A stretch of DNA of 64,000 nucleotides from assembly GCA_009773055.1 (NCBI GenBank), contig WOUW01000008.1, positions 1 through 64,000 on the forward strand, read 5' to 3'. The DNA is from Paracoccaceae bacterium. GTDB lineage: Bacteria; Pseudomonadota; Alphaproteobacteria; Rhodobacterales; Rhodobacteraceae. The position numbers and the translations under genes were made by a program. How positions within the stretch are numbered: the first letter of the stretch is position 1; every line of letters begins with the position of its first letter. The notes under the pieces were generated by a model. The model was given only the letters and a program-made list of their open reading frames with translations. It was not told where the DNA came from and searched no databases. Shown here one piece after another: positions 17,740-26,325 of the stretch.

Positions 17740-18483
17740 ATGTTTCCGATCCGCGACCATAACCCCTCGGGGCGCACACCTTACGTCACCTTCGCGCTGA
17801 TCGCGATCAACATCCTCATTTTCCTGGGCTATTTTACCACCCAAACCGAATGGCAGCTGCAGGATTTCTTCATGACCTGGGGCCTTGTCCCCGCCCGCTT
17901 TCTGTCGGGACAGGGGCTGGAAACCATCGTCACTTCGATGTTCCTGCACGGCGGTTGGATGCATCTGGCAGGGAACATGCTGTTTCTCTGGATCTACGGC
18001 GACAATCTGGAAGAAGAGATGGGCCATTTCGGCTTTCTCATCTTTTACCTGGCCTGCGGGGCCGCAGCGGGTCTGGCGCAGGCGCTGCCCGATCCTTCCT
18101 CGCCCGTACCGATGGTGGGCGCATCGGGGGCTATCGCCGGGGTGATGGGGGGATACCTCCTTTTGTTCCCCAAGGCCAAAGTGGATGTCCTTTTCATCTT
18201 CATCGTCTTCTTTCGCATCTTCGCCATTCCCGCCTGGGTCGTTCTTGGCCTTTGGCTTGCGATCCAGATCTTCTCGGGCGTTTCAACCCCCAGCGACGCG
18301 GGTGGGGTGGCCTACTGGGCGCATGTCGGCGGCTTTGTCGCAGGGTTGGTGCTGACGCTTCCGGCCTGGCTGCGGCGCGGCGCACGCGGTTACTGGCAGC
18401 AGACCGAAGGCCATCCCCCGCATCCCGAGACGCAGTTTCAGGCCTCGCGGTCGAACGTGCCATTGATCCGCCGCCAGCGCTGA
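17740..18483 (+). CDS. Rhomboid-family intramembrane serine protease
   Basis: A 247-residue inner-membrane protein with six or more hydrophobic helices. The catalytic serine is Ser129 in VGASGAIAGVMGGY and the catalytic histidine His195 in YWAHVGGFVAGL. HGGWMHLAGNMLFLWIYGDN is the conserved helix-2 motif with His and Asn. Rhomboids cleave single-pass membrane proteins within the bilayer; the substrate here is unknown. It lies 31 bp after putA on the same strand, but a functional link to proline metabolism is unlikely. Confidence 0.93.
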   Translation: MFPIRDHNPSGRTPYVTFALIAINILIFLGYFTTQTEWQLQDFFMTWGLVPARFLSGQGLETIVTSMFLHGGWMHLAGNMLFLWIYGDNLEEEMGHFGFLIFYLACGAAAGLAQALPDPSSPVPMVGASGAIAGVMGGYLLLFPKAKVDVLFIFIVFFRIFAIPAWVVLGLWLAIQIFSGVSTPSDAGGVAYWAHVGGFVAGLVLTLPAWLRRGARGYWQQTEGHPPHPETQFQASRSNVPLIRRQR

Positions 18484-18542
18484 ACCACCGCTTTGCGCAC
18501 CCGATTGACGGGCGTAGGATCGCAGCCGGGAAGGGGGCTGCC

Positions 18543-19232
18543 ATGCTGCGTATTGCCTGCCTTTGCGCTGTCCTGGCTGCCCCGGCCAATGCCGAGTGCC
18601 GCCTTGCGTTGGCGCTTGCGGTCGATGTCTCGCGGTCGGTCGATTCGCAGGACTATGTGATCCAGACCGATGGCCTGGCTGCCGCCCTTGAAGACCATGC
18701 GGTCCGCGAGGCGATCTTCGGCCCGGAGGGTGACGTAGCACTGGCGATCTACTACTGGTCGGGGCGCGGCTATCAGGACCTGATCCAGCCCTGGGTGATC
18801 CTTGACAACCCCGAGGCGCTGGACGCCGCGATCTGGACCGTCCGCCGCACGAAGCGCCCCTCGTCCCGTCTTGCGACGGCGTTAGGCGACGCGCTGCGCT
18901 ATGGGGCCGATCTGATGGCCAATGCTCCGGACTGCGCGCGCAAGGTCATCGACGTGGCGGGCGACGGGCAGAACAACGAAGGCATTTCCGTCGCTCGCAC
19001 CTACGAGCGCGAGGATTTCACCGGCATCACCGTCAACGGCCTTGCGGTCGGCGAACACGAGGCCGGGATTGTGTTTTACTACCAGACCGAGGTGATCCGC
19101 GGCCCCGGCGCGTTTGTCGAGACCGCCGTCCGGCAGACAGACTACCCGGCTGCCATCCGCCGCAAGCTCTTGCGTGAACTGCAAGGTCCGATGATCGGTG
19201 CCAACGTTGTGCCCGGTGGCAACGAAGGCTGA
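18543..19232 (+). CDS. DUF1194 secreted von Willebrand-type protein
   Basis: A 229-residue protein with a signal peptide (MLRIACLCAVLAAPANA) and a domain of the DUF1194 family, a von Willebrand factor A-like fold. LALAVDVSRSVDS provides the DxSxS MIDAS-type metal site; SRLATALGDALRYGADLM, KVIDVAGDGQNNEG and ITVNGLAVG follow the VWA order. DUF1194 genes are frequent in Rhodobacteraceae, function unknown; a periplasmic adhesion or chaperone role is inference. The start is ATG 18543, preceded by GGGAAGGGGG. It shares direction with the rhomboid gene 60 bp upstream. Confidence 0.85.
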   Translation: MLRIACLCAVLAAPANAECRLALALAVDVSRSVDSQDYVIQTDGLAAALEDHAVREAIFGPEGDVALAIYYWSGRGYQDLIQPWVILDNPEALDAAIWTVRRTKRPSSRLATALGDALRYGADLMANAPDCARKVIDVAGDGQNNEGISVARTYEREDFTGITVNGLAVGEHEAGIVFYYQTEVIRGPGAFVETAVRQTDYPAAIRRKLLRELQGPMIGANVVPGGNEG

Positions 19233-19347
19233 CCGCAAACCCGCCACAAATAAGGGATTCCCAACCGGAATTTTGCCGGTTTTCGGTTGACTACTGCACG
19301 GAAGCGGGAATTCTTCCCGTGATTGATAGATACATTCGGAGGTTTCC

Positions 19348-19770
19348 ATGCGCCGCCATTTTGCCGCGCTTCTGATGGGCCTGATGTTGCTGCCGGGTGC
19401 TGCTTTGGCAGAGCGCGTCGTCGCCCATGTCTCGATCACCAGCCAGCAAATGAAAGTTTATCACGAGGGACGGCTGCTCTACATCTGGCCGGTCTCTACC
19501 GCCAAGGCGGGCAAGATTACCCCTGCCGGCACCTATGAGCCCGAGTTCCTGTCGCGCAACCATCGCTCGCGCCTTTACAACAACGCACCGATGCCCTTCG
19601 CGATCTTTTACGATGGCAACTACGCGATCCATGGCACGGACCAGATCAAACGCCTGGGCAAGCCCGCGAGCAACGGCTGCGTCCGGCTTGATCCAAAGAA
19701 CGCCGAGATCCTGTTCGAGATGGTGCGGGCCGAAGGGATGGAGAACATGCGCGTGGTGATCGTCAACTAG
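19348..19770 (+). CDS. L,D-transpeptidase (YkuD domain)
   Basis: A 140-residue periplasmic protein with signal peptide ending near LPGAALA. It is little more than a YkuD catalytic domain: His95 in YAIHGTD and Cys111 in SNGCVRL form the signature HGT..SxGCVR. These enzymes make 3-3 crosslinks in peptidoglycan or attach lipoproteins to it. QQMKVYHEGRLLYIWPVSTAK is the usual N-terminal strand. The gene overlaps the convergent TetR gene by 8 bp. Upstream, AACCG-N9-CGGTT (about 19264-19282) may end the DUF1194 transcript. Confidence 0.9.
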   Translation: MRRHFAALLMGLMLLPGAALAERVVAHVSITSQQMKVYHEGRLLYIWPVSTAKAGKITPAGTYEPEFLSRNHRSRLYNNAPMPFAIFYDGNYAIHGTDQIKRLGKPASNGCVRLDPKNAEILFEMVRAEGMENMRVVIVN

Positions 19771-20401
19771 GCGCGTTCAACGCCCGGATGATCCGCGTGA
19801 GCATAGCCTTGGCGCGGTCCCAATCTGCGTCGGTGGCCAGCGCCAGCCCGCCGAACCGGCCTGAAGTCGCCCCGGCCAGCACCAGATGCTGGATTGCCGC
19901 AATCAGGATCGCGTTCAACACGGGCGCATCCAGACCCGCTGCAGGCTGACGCTCGCCGCGCAGGCGCGCGACCAGTTCTCCCATCGCCCGGGCCCGCTGG
20001 TCCGACAGGCGGCGCACCTGTGGCGAGGGGTCCGACAACTCCCAGGCCACCAGCTTCTGCATCAGCGAATCGCCCCGCAGTGCGTCGAGGTAGGCCAGCA
20101 TGACCGCCTCCACCAGATCGCCGTATTCAGGGCCGGGGTCCTGCGCCAGCGCCGGGGCCAGATGGGCCGCGACCCAGCCCGCAAGGTCCTCGCCCAAGGC
20201 GTCGACCAGCCCGTCGAGCCCACCGAAATAGCGGTAGATCAGCTGCTTGTCGAAGCCAGACCGCCGCGCCAAGGCATTGACGCCAAAGCCGGAAAATCCC
20301 TCCTCGGCCAGCTGCTTCTGCGCGGCCGCGAGGATCGCCGCACGGGTTTCGTCGCGGTTGCGGGCGCGTGGGGCAGGGGCATCCGGGGTCTTGTCGGGCA
20401 T
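19763..20401 (-). CDS. TetR-family regulator
   Basis: A 212-residue repressor. The N-terminal DNA-binding domain is RDETRAAILAAAQKQLAEEGFSGFGVNALARRSGFDKQLIYRYFGGLDGL in outline; the C-terminal part (LSDPSPQVRRLSDQRARAMGELVARLRG) resembles TetR_C ligand-binding domains. It is divergent from a DUF4386 membrane protein gene, with two strong palindromes between them. It most likely represses that gene and itself. The ligand is unknown. Confidence 0.88.
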   Translation of the reverse strand: MPDKTPDAPAPRARNRDETRAAILAAAQKQLAEEGFSGFGVNALARRSGFDKQLIYRYFGGLDGLVDALGEDLAGWVAAHLAPALAQDPGPEYGDLVEAVMLAYLDALRGDSLMQKLVAWELSDPSPQVRRLSDQRARAMGELVARLRGERQPAAGLDAPVLNAILIAAIQHLVLAGATSGRFGGLALATDADWDRAKAMLTRIIRALNAPS

Positions 20402-20424
20402 GGGTCAAGGCTCGCTGTTGCACA

Positions 20425-20466
20425 TGTCACCGACTGGTGATATACGATTGTCACCATACAGTGACA
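20425..20466. promoter_or_regulatory. Twin TetR operator sites
   Basis: TGTCACC...GGTGATA contains TCACC-N4-GGTGA (20427-20431/20436-20440), and TGTCAC-N6-GTGACA (20449-20454/20461-20466) is perfect. Centres are about 24 bp apart. Both share the half-site TGTCACC and lie between the divergent TetR and DUF4386 genes, 24-60 bp from their start codons, where bound repressor would block both promoters. Confidence 0.7.
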
Positions 20467-20487
20467 CACCCTTGACCCGAGGACAAC

Positions 20488-21216
20488 ATGCAACGGACCC
20501 TTCTGGGACTGGCCGCCCTTTCATTGGCCATCGCCTTCAACCTCCCTTTCGCCTTGCTCGCATCTTCCTTCGATTACCCCGACATCTTGCGCCGCCCGGC
20601 AGGCGAGGTGCTGGACGCCTTCGCCGCCGGGGGCGCACCGCTGATCCTCACCTGGTATGCCTTTGCGCTCTCTGCCGTCGGCCTGATCTTCTTCGCCCCG
20701 GCGCTGGCCCTCACCACCGCCGACTGGACCCGCCGCCCCGGCCTCGCCGTCGGTGCCGCCCTGATCGGCGCGCTGGCCGGGATCGCCCAAGCCATCGGCC
20801 TCTTCCGCTGGGTCTTCGCGGTGCCCGCCCTTGCCACGATGCACGCCGACCCCGCCACCGATGCCGCCACCCGCGCCAGCCTGGAGACCGCCTTCACCCT
20901 GCTGAACGGCTGGGGCGGGGTCGCCATTGGCGAACACTTGGGCCAGATCCTTACACTCGCCTGGGTCACGCTCGCCGCCCTGCAAGCCCTGTCGAACGGT
21001 CAGCGCTTCGCCAGACCCGCCGCAGCCGTCGCTGCTTTGGCAGTGGCAGGCATCGGCGTCGGGCTGGGCGAAGGCCTGTCCATCGCGCTTGGCAACGAAG
21101 CTCCGCTTCTCGCCATGGCCACCGTCGCGGGCTACCTCGCCTTTTCGCTGTGGCTTCTGACCACTGGAGCGGGCCTTGTCGCGCACTCTTTCTTTCCGGC
21201 GCGCCAGACCCTATAG
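20488..21216 (+). CDS. DUF4386-like multi-pass membrane protein
   Basis: A 242-residue protein with about seven hydrophobic segments (LAALSLAIAFNLPFALLA, LILTWYAFALSAVGLIFFAPALAL, VGAALIGALAGIAQAIGLFRWVFAV, LAWVTLAALQAL, AAAVAALAVAGIGVGLGEG, LLAMATVAGYLAFSLWLLTTGAGLV). The early FDYPDILRRPAGEVL motif is typical of DUF4386 proteins, whose role is unknown. It sits under probable control of the divergent TetR protein through two palindromes, an arrangement often seen for efflux or stress-induced membrane proteins. That role is inference. Confidence 0.7.
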   Translation: MQRTLLGLAALSLAIAFNLPFALLASSFDYPDILRRPAGEVLDAFAAGGAPLILTWYAFALSAVGLIFFAPALALTTADWTRRPGLAVGAALIGALAGIAQAIGLFRWVFAVPALATMHADPATDAATRASLETAFTLLNGWGGVAIGEHLGQILTLAWVTLAALQALSNGQRFARPAAAVAALAVAGIGVGLGEGLSIALGNEAPLLAMATVAGYLAFSLWLLTTGAGLVAHSFFPARQTL

Positions 21217-21237
21217 ACCGCGCCTGAACCACCGGGA

Positions 21238-22017
21238 ATGACGCGCATGCAAGGCTCTGCCAACCTCAACCTAATGATCAAGGCTGCGCGCAAGGCTGGC
21301 CGGAGCCTTGTGAAGGACTTTCGCGAGGTCGAGAACCTGCAGGTCTCGACCAAGGGTCCCGGCGACTTTGTCACGAAGGCCGACCGTGAGGCGGAGCGGC
21401 TGATCAAGGAGGAACTCCTCGGCGGCCGCCCGACCTATGGCTGGATCGGCGAGGAAACCGGCGTGACCCCCGGTGCTGACCCGACCCGGCGCTGGATCGT
21501 CGATCCCTTGGACGGGACCACGAACTTCCTGCACGGGATGCCGCACTGGGCGGTGTCGATCGCGCTAGAGCACAAGGGCGAGATCGTGTCCGCCGTGGTC
21601 TATGACCCGGCCAAGGACGAGATGTTCTGGTCCGAGAAGGGCGCTGGCTGCTGGCGTCTCCGCGTCTCAGGCCGCCGCACGATGAGCGAAGCGGTGTTTG
21701 CGACCGGCGTGCCCTTCGGCGCAAAGTCCACTCTGCCCGCGATGCTGAAGGACCTTGGCCGCCTGATGCCCGCTTGCGCTGGTGTCCGCCGCTGGGGGGC
21801 CGCCTCGCTGGACCTCGCCTATGTCGCCGCAGGTCGTTTCGACGGCTATTGGGAGCGTGAGCTGTCCGCCTGGGACATCGCGGCGGGCATCCTTCTGGTC
21901 AAAGAGGCCGGTGGTCTGGTCGAGGGCCTGCGCGAAGGCACCGATCCGCTGGACGGCGCGCTGATCGCGGCAAACGATGGGCTGTTCAAGGCGATGGCCG
22001 ACACGATCCGGGCCTGA
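21238..22017 (+). CDS. suhB: Inositol-1-monophosphatase family protein
   Basis: A 259-residue Mg-dependent phosphatase of the IMPase/SuhB group. Metal ligands are visible in GEETG (Glu72/Glu73), VDPLDGTTNF (Asp89-Pro-Leu-Asp92-Gly-Thr-Thr) and LSAWDIAAGILLVKEAGG near the C-terminus. In bacteria it removes phosphate from inositol-1-phosphate, and SuhB also joins rRNA antitermination complexes. A second in-frame ATG three codons downstream is possible. It faces metR; the stop codon lies inside the left arm of a long inverted repeat. Confidence 0.9.
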   Translation: MTRMQGSANLNLMIKAARKAGRSLVKDFREVENLQVSTKGPGDFVTKADREAERLIKEELLGGRPTYGWIGEETGVTPGADPTRRWIVDPLDGTTNFLHGMPHWAVSIALEHKGEIVSAVVYDPAKDEMFWSEKGAGCWRLRVSGRRTMSEAVFATGVPFGAKSTLPAMLKDLGRLMPACAGVRRWGAASLDLAYVAAGRFDGYWERELSAWDIAAGILLVKEAGGLVEGLREGTDPLDGALIAANDGLFKAMADTIRA

Positions 22018-22092
22018 CGCTCTTCGTTCGACTTCGTCTCCTCCTCGCTGGCCCAACCCGACGAGAAGACGAAGTCGAACGAGGAGGCGTCA
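22015..22092. terminator. Long inverted repeat between convergent suhB and metR
   Basis: A perfect 16-bp repeat, TCGTTCGACTTCGTCT (22024-22039) and its complement (22067-22082), is extended by TGACGC (22015-22020) and GCGTCA (22087-22092), giving arms of about 25-26 bp with one small mismatch zone and a 27-nt loop. The outer ends are the stop codons of suhB and metR themselves. A transcript from either side folds into this hairpin. No T-run follows, so bidirectional termination or mRNA-end protection is the likely role. Confidence 0.65.
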
Positions 22093-23001
22093 CCCACGCT
22101 GCAATTTAACCGGCTCGCTGCGCGCCAGCTTCAGGAAATGCGCCATATAGGGCTTGGCCGCATCCTCTTCCCGCGTTGCCGCATACATCCGCTTCGTCAC
22201 CACCTCCGGCCCCAAAGGCCGCGTGATGTAATCCGCGTTGGTCTTCACCTCGCGCATTACCCAGTCTGGCAGCACCGCGACACCCCGGTTAGATCCGACC
22301 AGCATCAGGATCACCGCGGTCAGCTCTGCCGTCCGCTGCGCCCGGGGTTCAACCTTGGCTGGGGTCAGGATTTCGGTGAACACATCCAGCTTGTCGCGGC
22401 TGACCGGGTAGGTGATCAGCACCTGGTCGCGGAAATCTTCCGCCGTGATGAATTCCTTCGCGGCCAAGGGGTTCTGCGCCGATCCGACGAAAGTCGGGTG
22501 ATAGTCGAAGAGGGGGTTGAACACGATCCCCGGCGGCGGTTCGCGGTCGGACGAGATGACGAGGTCAACATCCTCGCGGTTCAGCGCGGGGAGCGCCTCG
22601 AAGGCGAGGCCTGCGCGGATGTCCACGTCAATCTCGGGCCAGGCGTGGCGGAACATCTCTAGGACCGGGAACAGCCAGTCGAAGCAGGCGTGGCACTCGA
22701 TGGCGATGTGCAGCCGCCCGGTCCGCCCGGCGCGCAACGCGCGGAACTCCTCCTCCATCGCGTCGATTTCAGGCAGGATGCGTTCAGCCGCCCGCAGCAT
22801 CCGGACGCCCGCCGCCGATAGTCGCATCGGCTTGGACCGCCGGACGAACAGCTCCATCCCGGCCTGATCCTCCAGCCCCTTCACCTGATGGCTAAGGGCA
22901 GATTGCGTCATGTTGAGCACGTCCGCAGCCCGCGCTAGCCCCCCAGCCTGCTGGATTGCGCGGATCGTTCGCAGGTGGCGCAACTCGATATACATGAACA
23001 A
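22090..23001 (-). CDS. metR: LysR-family regulator of methionine metabolism (MetR-like)
   Basis: A 303-residue LysR protein. The N-terminal winged helix is ELRHLRTIRAIQQAGGLARAADVLNMTQSALSHQVKGLEDQAG in outline; the effector domain follows (GRLHIAIECHACFDWLFPVLEMFRHAWPEIDVDI). ECHxCFDWL is characteristic of MetR, whose effector is homocysteine. Divergence from metF supports the assignment. The start is either ATG 23001 or ATG 22995. The 80-bp gap contains a GTGAGA-N12-TCTCAC dyad, its likely binding site. Confidence 0.88.
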   Translation of the reverse strand: MFMYIELRHLRTIRAIQQAGGLARAADVLNMTQSALSHQVKGLEDQAGMELFVRRSKPMRLSAAGVRMLRAAERILPEIDAMEEEFRALRAGRTGRLHIAIECHACFDWLFPVLEMFRHAWPEIDVDIRAGLAFEALPALNREDVDLVISSDREPPPGIVFNPLFDYHPTFVGSAQNPLAAKEFITAEDFRDQVLITYPVSRDKLDVFTEILTPAKVEPRAQRTAELTAVILMLVGSNRGVAVLPDWVMREVKTNADYITRPLGPEVVTKRMYAATREEDAAKPYMAHFLKLARSEPVKLQRG

Positions 23002-23015
23002 GCCTCATGAAGATG

Positions 23016-23039
23016 GTGAGAATTATGAATTGGTCTCAC
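23016..23039. promoter_or_regulatory. Candidate MetR binding dyad
   Basis: GTGAGA (23016-23021) and TCTCAC (23034-23039) form a perfect 6-bp inverted repeat with a 12-bp spacer, a LysR-type geometry, between the divergent metR and metF genes. A TGAAGATGG half-site-like stretch sits just to its left. MetR boxes in enterobacteria are TGAA-type dyads, so the exact consensus here differs. Confidence 0.55.
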
Positions 23040-23081
23040 ATGCCGTAATCTGCGACAAGAGGGTCATTGAAGGAGACCACC

Positions 23082-23948
23082 ATGACCACGCCCCGCATCA
23101 GTTTTGAGTTCTTCCCGCCGCAGTCGCTGGACGCTTCGTTCCGCCTGTGGGAAACGGTGCAGGCTCTGGCGCCGATGCAGCCCTCCTTCGTTTCGGTCAC
23201 CTACGGCGCGGGCGGAACCACCCGGACCCTGACGCACGAGGCGGTTTCGACCATCCATCGCAACTACGGCCTGCCGGTTGCCGCGCACCTCACCTGCGTT
23301 GACGCTACCCGGACCGAGACCCTCGCCATCGCCGAAGCCTATGCCGCTGCTGGCGTGACCGAGATCGTCGCCCTGCGCGGGGATGCCCCGAAAGGGGCCC
23401 AACGCTTTGTCCCGCACCCGCTGGGGTTCGCCAACTCGGTCGAGCTGGTGGAAAAGCTGGCTCGCACCGGCAAGTTCAAGATCCGCGTCGGTGCATATCC
23501 CGAGCCGCATCCGGATGCCGCCGACAGCACCTCTGACGTGACCTGGCTCAAGCGGAAGATCGACGCGGGTGCCTCTTCGGCGATAACCCAGTTCTTCTTC
23601 GACGCCGACACCTTCTTCCGCTTCCGTGATGCCTGCGTGCGGGCCGGGATCACCGCACCGATCATCCCCGGCATCCTGCCGATCACCAGCTGGGCAGGCG
23701 CGAAACGCTTTGCCCACCGCTGCGGCACCAAGGTTCCGCTCAAGCTGGACGAGGCCTTCACCATGGCCGCCCGTGACGGGCGCGAAGAGCTGCTGGCGCT
23801 GGCCCAATGCACCGCGCTTTGCGACAAGCTGATCCAGGGCGGGGTCGAGGACCTGCACTTCTACACCCTGAACCGCCCGCACCTGACCCGCGAAGTCACC
23901 CGCGCGCTGGGCATCCTGCCCGAGCTGGTTCTGGAAAAAGTGGCCTGA
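23082..23948 (+). CDS. metF: 5,10-methylenetetrahydrofolate reductase
   Basis: A 288-residue FAD enzyme reducing methylene-THF to methyl-THF, the methyl donor for methionine synthesis. ISFEFFPPQS with the catalytic Glu, FVSVTYGAGGTTR, AHLTCVDATR, EIVALRGDAPKG, GAYPEPHPDA and SSAITQFFFDADTFFRFRDAC are all present. The ATG at 23082 follows an AAGGAGAC site; a TTG at 23067 lies within that site and is not used. It is divergent from metR and ends before a strong terminator. Confidence 0.96.
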   Translation: MTTPRISFEFFPPQSLDASFRLWETVQALAPMQPSFVSVTYGAGGTTRTLTHEAVSTIHRNYGLPVAAHLTCVDATRTETLAIAEAYAAAGVTEIVALRGDAPKGAQRFVPHPLGFANSVELVEKLARTGKFKIRVGAYPEPHPDAADSTSDVTWLKRKIDAGASSAITQFFFDADTFFRFRDACVRAGITAPIIPGILPITSWAGAKRFAHRCGTKVPLKLDEAFTMAARDGREELLALAQCTALCDKLIQGGVEDLHFYTLNRPHLTREVTRALGILPELVLEKVA

Positions 23949-23982
23949 GATCAACCCCTTCGGGGTAAACGGCGTCTCCCTT

Positions 23983-24032
23983 GGCGGCTTTCCGCGCTAT
24001 TCCCTCGGCGCCGGGAAAGCCGCCATTTTTTT
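23983..24032 (+). terminator. Rho-independent terminator of metF
   Basis: GGCGGCTTTCC (23983-23993) pairs with GGAAAGCCGCC (24014-24024), an 11-bp stem, then A and seven T (24026-24032). It lies 35 bp after the metF stop. This is the clearest intrinsic terminator in the window together with those at 48288 and 59685. Confidence 0.9.
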
Positions 24033-24127
24033 GGGGATCGCAAAAGGCGGGGTCGCGAAAGTTCTGGCGCTGCGATAGGACCAGTGCGGTCAGTGGATCA
24101 CTGCGATCAAGCCAAGATGCTGCCATC

Positions 24128-24520
24128 ATGAAACAGACGACTCTCCCGGAAGTGGCTGATGCAAGGTCACCGGCCGGAGCGGACATCCGGTTCATCATGG
24201 ACGGTCCGACCGGAAACATGATCCACAGCACGGTAGAAGTCGGACAGATCAACAGGGCAACGGTTCACGCTAGCGTCAGCGAATTCTGGTATGTTCTGGC
24301 AGGAGAAGGCGAGATCTGGCGGCGGGACGGCGATGAAGAGACGATCACGCGTCTTGTCCCCGGTGTCTCGATCGACATTCCAGTTGGAGTGTCCTTCCAA
24401 TATCGAAACGTCGGACATCGGCCACTGACGTTCATTTGCGTCACCATGCCACCGTGGCCAGGAGACGATGAAGCATCTTACCTTGATGGCGTGTGGGAAC
24501 CCACGGTTGGAAAGCCCTAG
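24128..24520 (+). CDS. Small cupin-domain protein
   Basis: A 130-residue single cupin. EFWYVLAGEGEIWRRDGDEETITRLVPGVSIDIPVGVSFQYRNVGHRPLTFICV gives motif 1 and motif 2 in outline, but the usual metal-binding histidines of motif 1 (HxH) are replaced by SEFW, so metal binding is doubtful. Function unknown; such proteins bind sugars or small acids or act as isomerases. ATG 24128 is chosen from the match of MKQTTLPEVADARSPAG to a normal N-terminus. Base composition is slightly less GC-rich than neighbours, and it stands alone between the metF terminator and aroQ. Confidence 0.75.
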   Translation: MKQTTLPEVADARSPAGADIRFIMDGPTGNMIHSTVEVGQINRATVHASVSEFWYVLAGEGEIWRRDGDEETITRLVPGVSIDIPVGVSFQYRNVGHRPLTFICVTMPPWPGDDEASYLDGVWEPTVGKP

Positions 24521-24628
24521 ACTGAAGCTCCTCCACCCAATCGCGTCTCGCCGTATTGCCCCCGTTTTGCCCGTTGCCCCGGGGGCGTTATCGGCTAATC
24601 TCGCCCGACCCTACCCCGCGAGATCCCC

Positions 24629-25069
24629 ATGCCCAAGCTCGTTACCCTTCTGAACGGCCCGAACCTGAACCTTCTCGGCCTGCGACAGCCCGAGATTTAC
24701 GGGCGCGAAACGCTGGACGATGTGGCAGCCTCGGTCGCGGACCTGGGCGAGGAACTGGGCCTTGCGGTCCGTGCCATGCAATCGAACCACGAAGGCCAGC
24801 TTGTCGACTGGATCCATGCGGCGCGCGGAACCTCGGCGGCGATCATCATCAACCCCGGGGCCTATTCGCACACCTCGGTCGCGATCCTAGATGCGCTGAA
24901 CGCTTACGACGGCGTCGTAATGGAGGTTCACATCTCGCAGATCCATAAGCGCGAGGTGTTCCGGCATCACTCCTACATCAGCCATCGCGCCGACGGGGTG
25001 ATCGTCGGTTGCGGGACGGAAGGCTACCTCCTCGCGCTCCGGCGGATCGCAAGCCTCCTCAAGGCATGA
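24629..25069 (+). CDS. aroQ: 3-dehydroquinate dehydratase, type II
   Basis: A 146-residue enzyme converting 3-dehydroquinate to 3-dehydroshikimate in aromatic amino acid synthesis; type II enzymes are dodecamers. [19 protein letters not shown] carries the catalytic Tyr24; [30 protein letters not shown] and [15 protein letters not shown] complete the site. Its stop overlaps the next gene's ATG (ATGA at 25066-25069), so the adenylate ligase is translationally coupled to it. Confidence 0.96.
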   Translation: MPKLVTLLNGPNLNLLGLRQPEIYGRETLDDVAASVADLGEELGLAVRAMQSNHEGQLVDWIHAARGTSAAIIINPGAYSHTSVAILDALNAYDGVVMEVHISQIHKREVFRHHSYISHRADGVIVGCGTEGYLLALRRIASLLKA

Positions 25070-26325
25070 CCGACGGTTTCAGCTGGCACCCTGACGCCCG
25101 GCTATTTGACAGCACGCGGGCCGAAGTGCGGCCCCGGTTGCCCGAAGGCCCGATCTTGCCCGACACCCCCAAAGGTCTCGCCGCAGCCATCGGCCATCAC
25201 GCCTTCCGCATCGGCGCGCCTGACCAGCCGCCGCCCGACCCCCACGCCCAACCGATCCTGGAAACGCTCACCTCCGGCTCTACCGGCCAGCCGCGCCGCA
25301 TCCGCCGCACCCAAGCCTCCTGGATCGCCAGCTTCGTCGTCAACGCCCGCCTCGGGATCGGGCCCGGCGCGCGCATCGCCACCCTTGGACGCCTTCTCCA
25401 CTCCCTCTCGCTCTACGGGGCAATCGAGGGCCTCCACCTTGGTGCCGAGGTTCACCTTATGTCCGACCTCCGCCCTGACCGCCAACGCGCCGCCGTCGCG
25501 CAACGCCACATCACCCACCTGTACGCCACCCCCGCGCAGCTTCGCCTCGTGACCGACGCCCAGGGCCAATGCCCCGACCTCCGGCTCATCCTTGTCGGCG
25601 GCTCCAAGCTCGACCCCGCCTTGCGCGCTCGCCTCGCAACCTTCGCCCCCAACGCCCGGATCCGCGAATTCTACGGTGCGACTGAAACCAGCTTCATCAC
25701 TTTGGCAGACGAGACCACCCCTGACGCCTCCGTCGGTCGCGCTTATCCTGGCGTCGACATCCACGTCGACCCGACCGGAGAAGTCTGGGTTAAAAGTCCC
25801 TACCTTTTCCTGGGCTACGCGCCTCAATTCCCTTCCGAAAGCATCCCCGCCGGAGGCACCTTCGAGCCAGGTGCGCACCCTTTGCGCGCAGAGGCGAGGC
25901 AACTGGAAAGCGCGTCCGCGCTCAATACAACAGCGCCTGCAACCCAGTGGCGCGACGGCTGGCTGTCTGTGGGCGAGATCGGCGAACTCAAAGACGGCCA
26001 CCTCTATCTGAAAGGTCGCTCCGGACGCATGGTCACCGTGGCCGACCAGAACATCTTCCCCGAGGAAATCGAAGCGCTCCTCGAATCCCTTCCCGGCGTC
26101 ACCCGCGCTGCCGTCCTGCCGGTTCCCGACCTCAAACGCGGGCATCGCCTGGTCGCCATCCTGCAGGGCGACCCCGGCACCGAAGCCCTTATCCTGACCA
26201 TTCTCCGCCAGGACCTCGGCCCGCTCAAATCCCCCAAGTCCCTGATCTGGCGCCAGGATTGGCCCACGCTCGCCTCGGGCAAGACCGACCTCAAGGCGCT
26301 GGAGGCGACGCTTTGGCCCGCCTGA
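25066..26325 (+). CDS. Short adenylate-forming acyl-CoA/acid ligase
   Basis: A 419-residue member of the AMP-binding (ANL) superfamily, shorter than the usual 500-600 residues because the N-terminal subdomain is reduced. The phosphate-binding loop is [22 protein letters not shown] is motif A5; [21 protein letters not shown] contains A7/A8; and the catalytic lysine lies in [11 protein letters not shown] at the C-terminus. It would activate a carboxylic acid with ATP and transfer it to CoA or another thiol. It overlaps aroQ upstream and the thiolase gene downstream and faces the BioYNM genes. Substrate unknown; see findings. Confidence 0.85.
   Translation: MTDGFSWHPDARLFDSTRAEVRPRLPEGPILPDTPKGLAAAIGHHAFRIGAPDQPPPDPHAQPILETLTSGSTGQPRRIRRTQASWIASFVVNARLGIGPGARIATLGRLLHSLSLYGAIEGLHLGAEVHLMSDLRPDRQRAAVAQRHITHLYATPAQLRLVTDAQGQCPDLRLILVGGSKLDPALRARLATFAPNARIREFYGATETSFITLADETTPDASVGRAYPGVDIHVDPTGEVWVKSPYLFLGYAPQFPSESIPAGGTFEPGAHPLRAEARQLESASALNTTAPATQWRDGWLSVGEIGELKDGHLYLKGRSGRMVTVADQNIFPEEIEALLESLPGVTRAAVLPVPDLKRGHRLVAILQGDPGTEALILTILRQDLGPLKSPKSLIWRQDWPTLASGKTDLKALEATLWPA

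Noticed and set aside
23002-23081. SAM- or SAH-type riboswitch upstream of metF
   Set aside because: Only 80 bp separate metR and metF, filled by the MetR dyad and ribosome site; no riboswitch consensus was seen.
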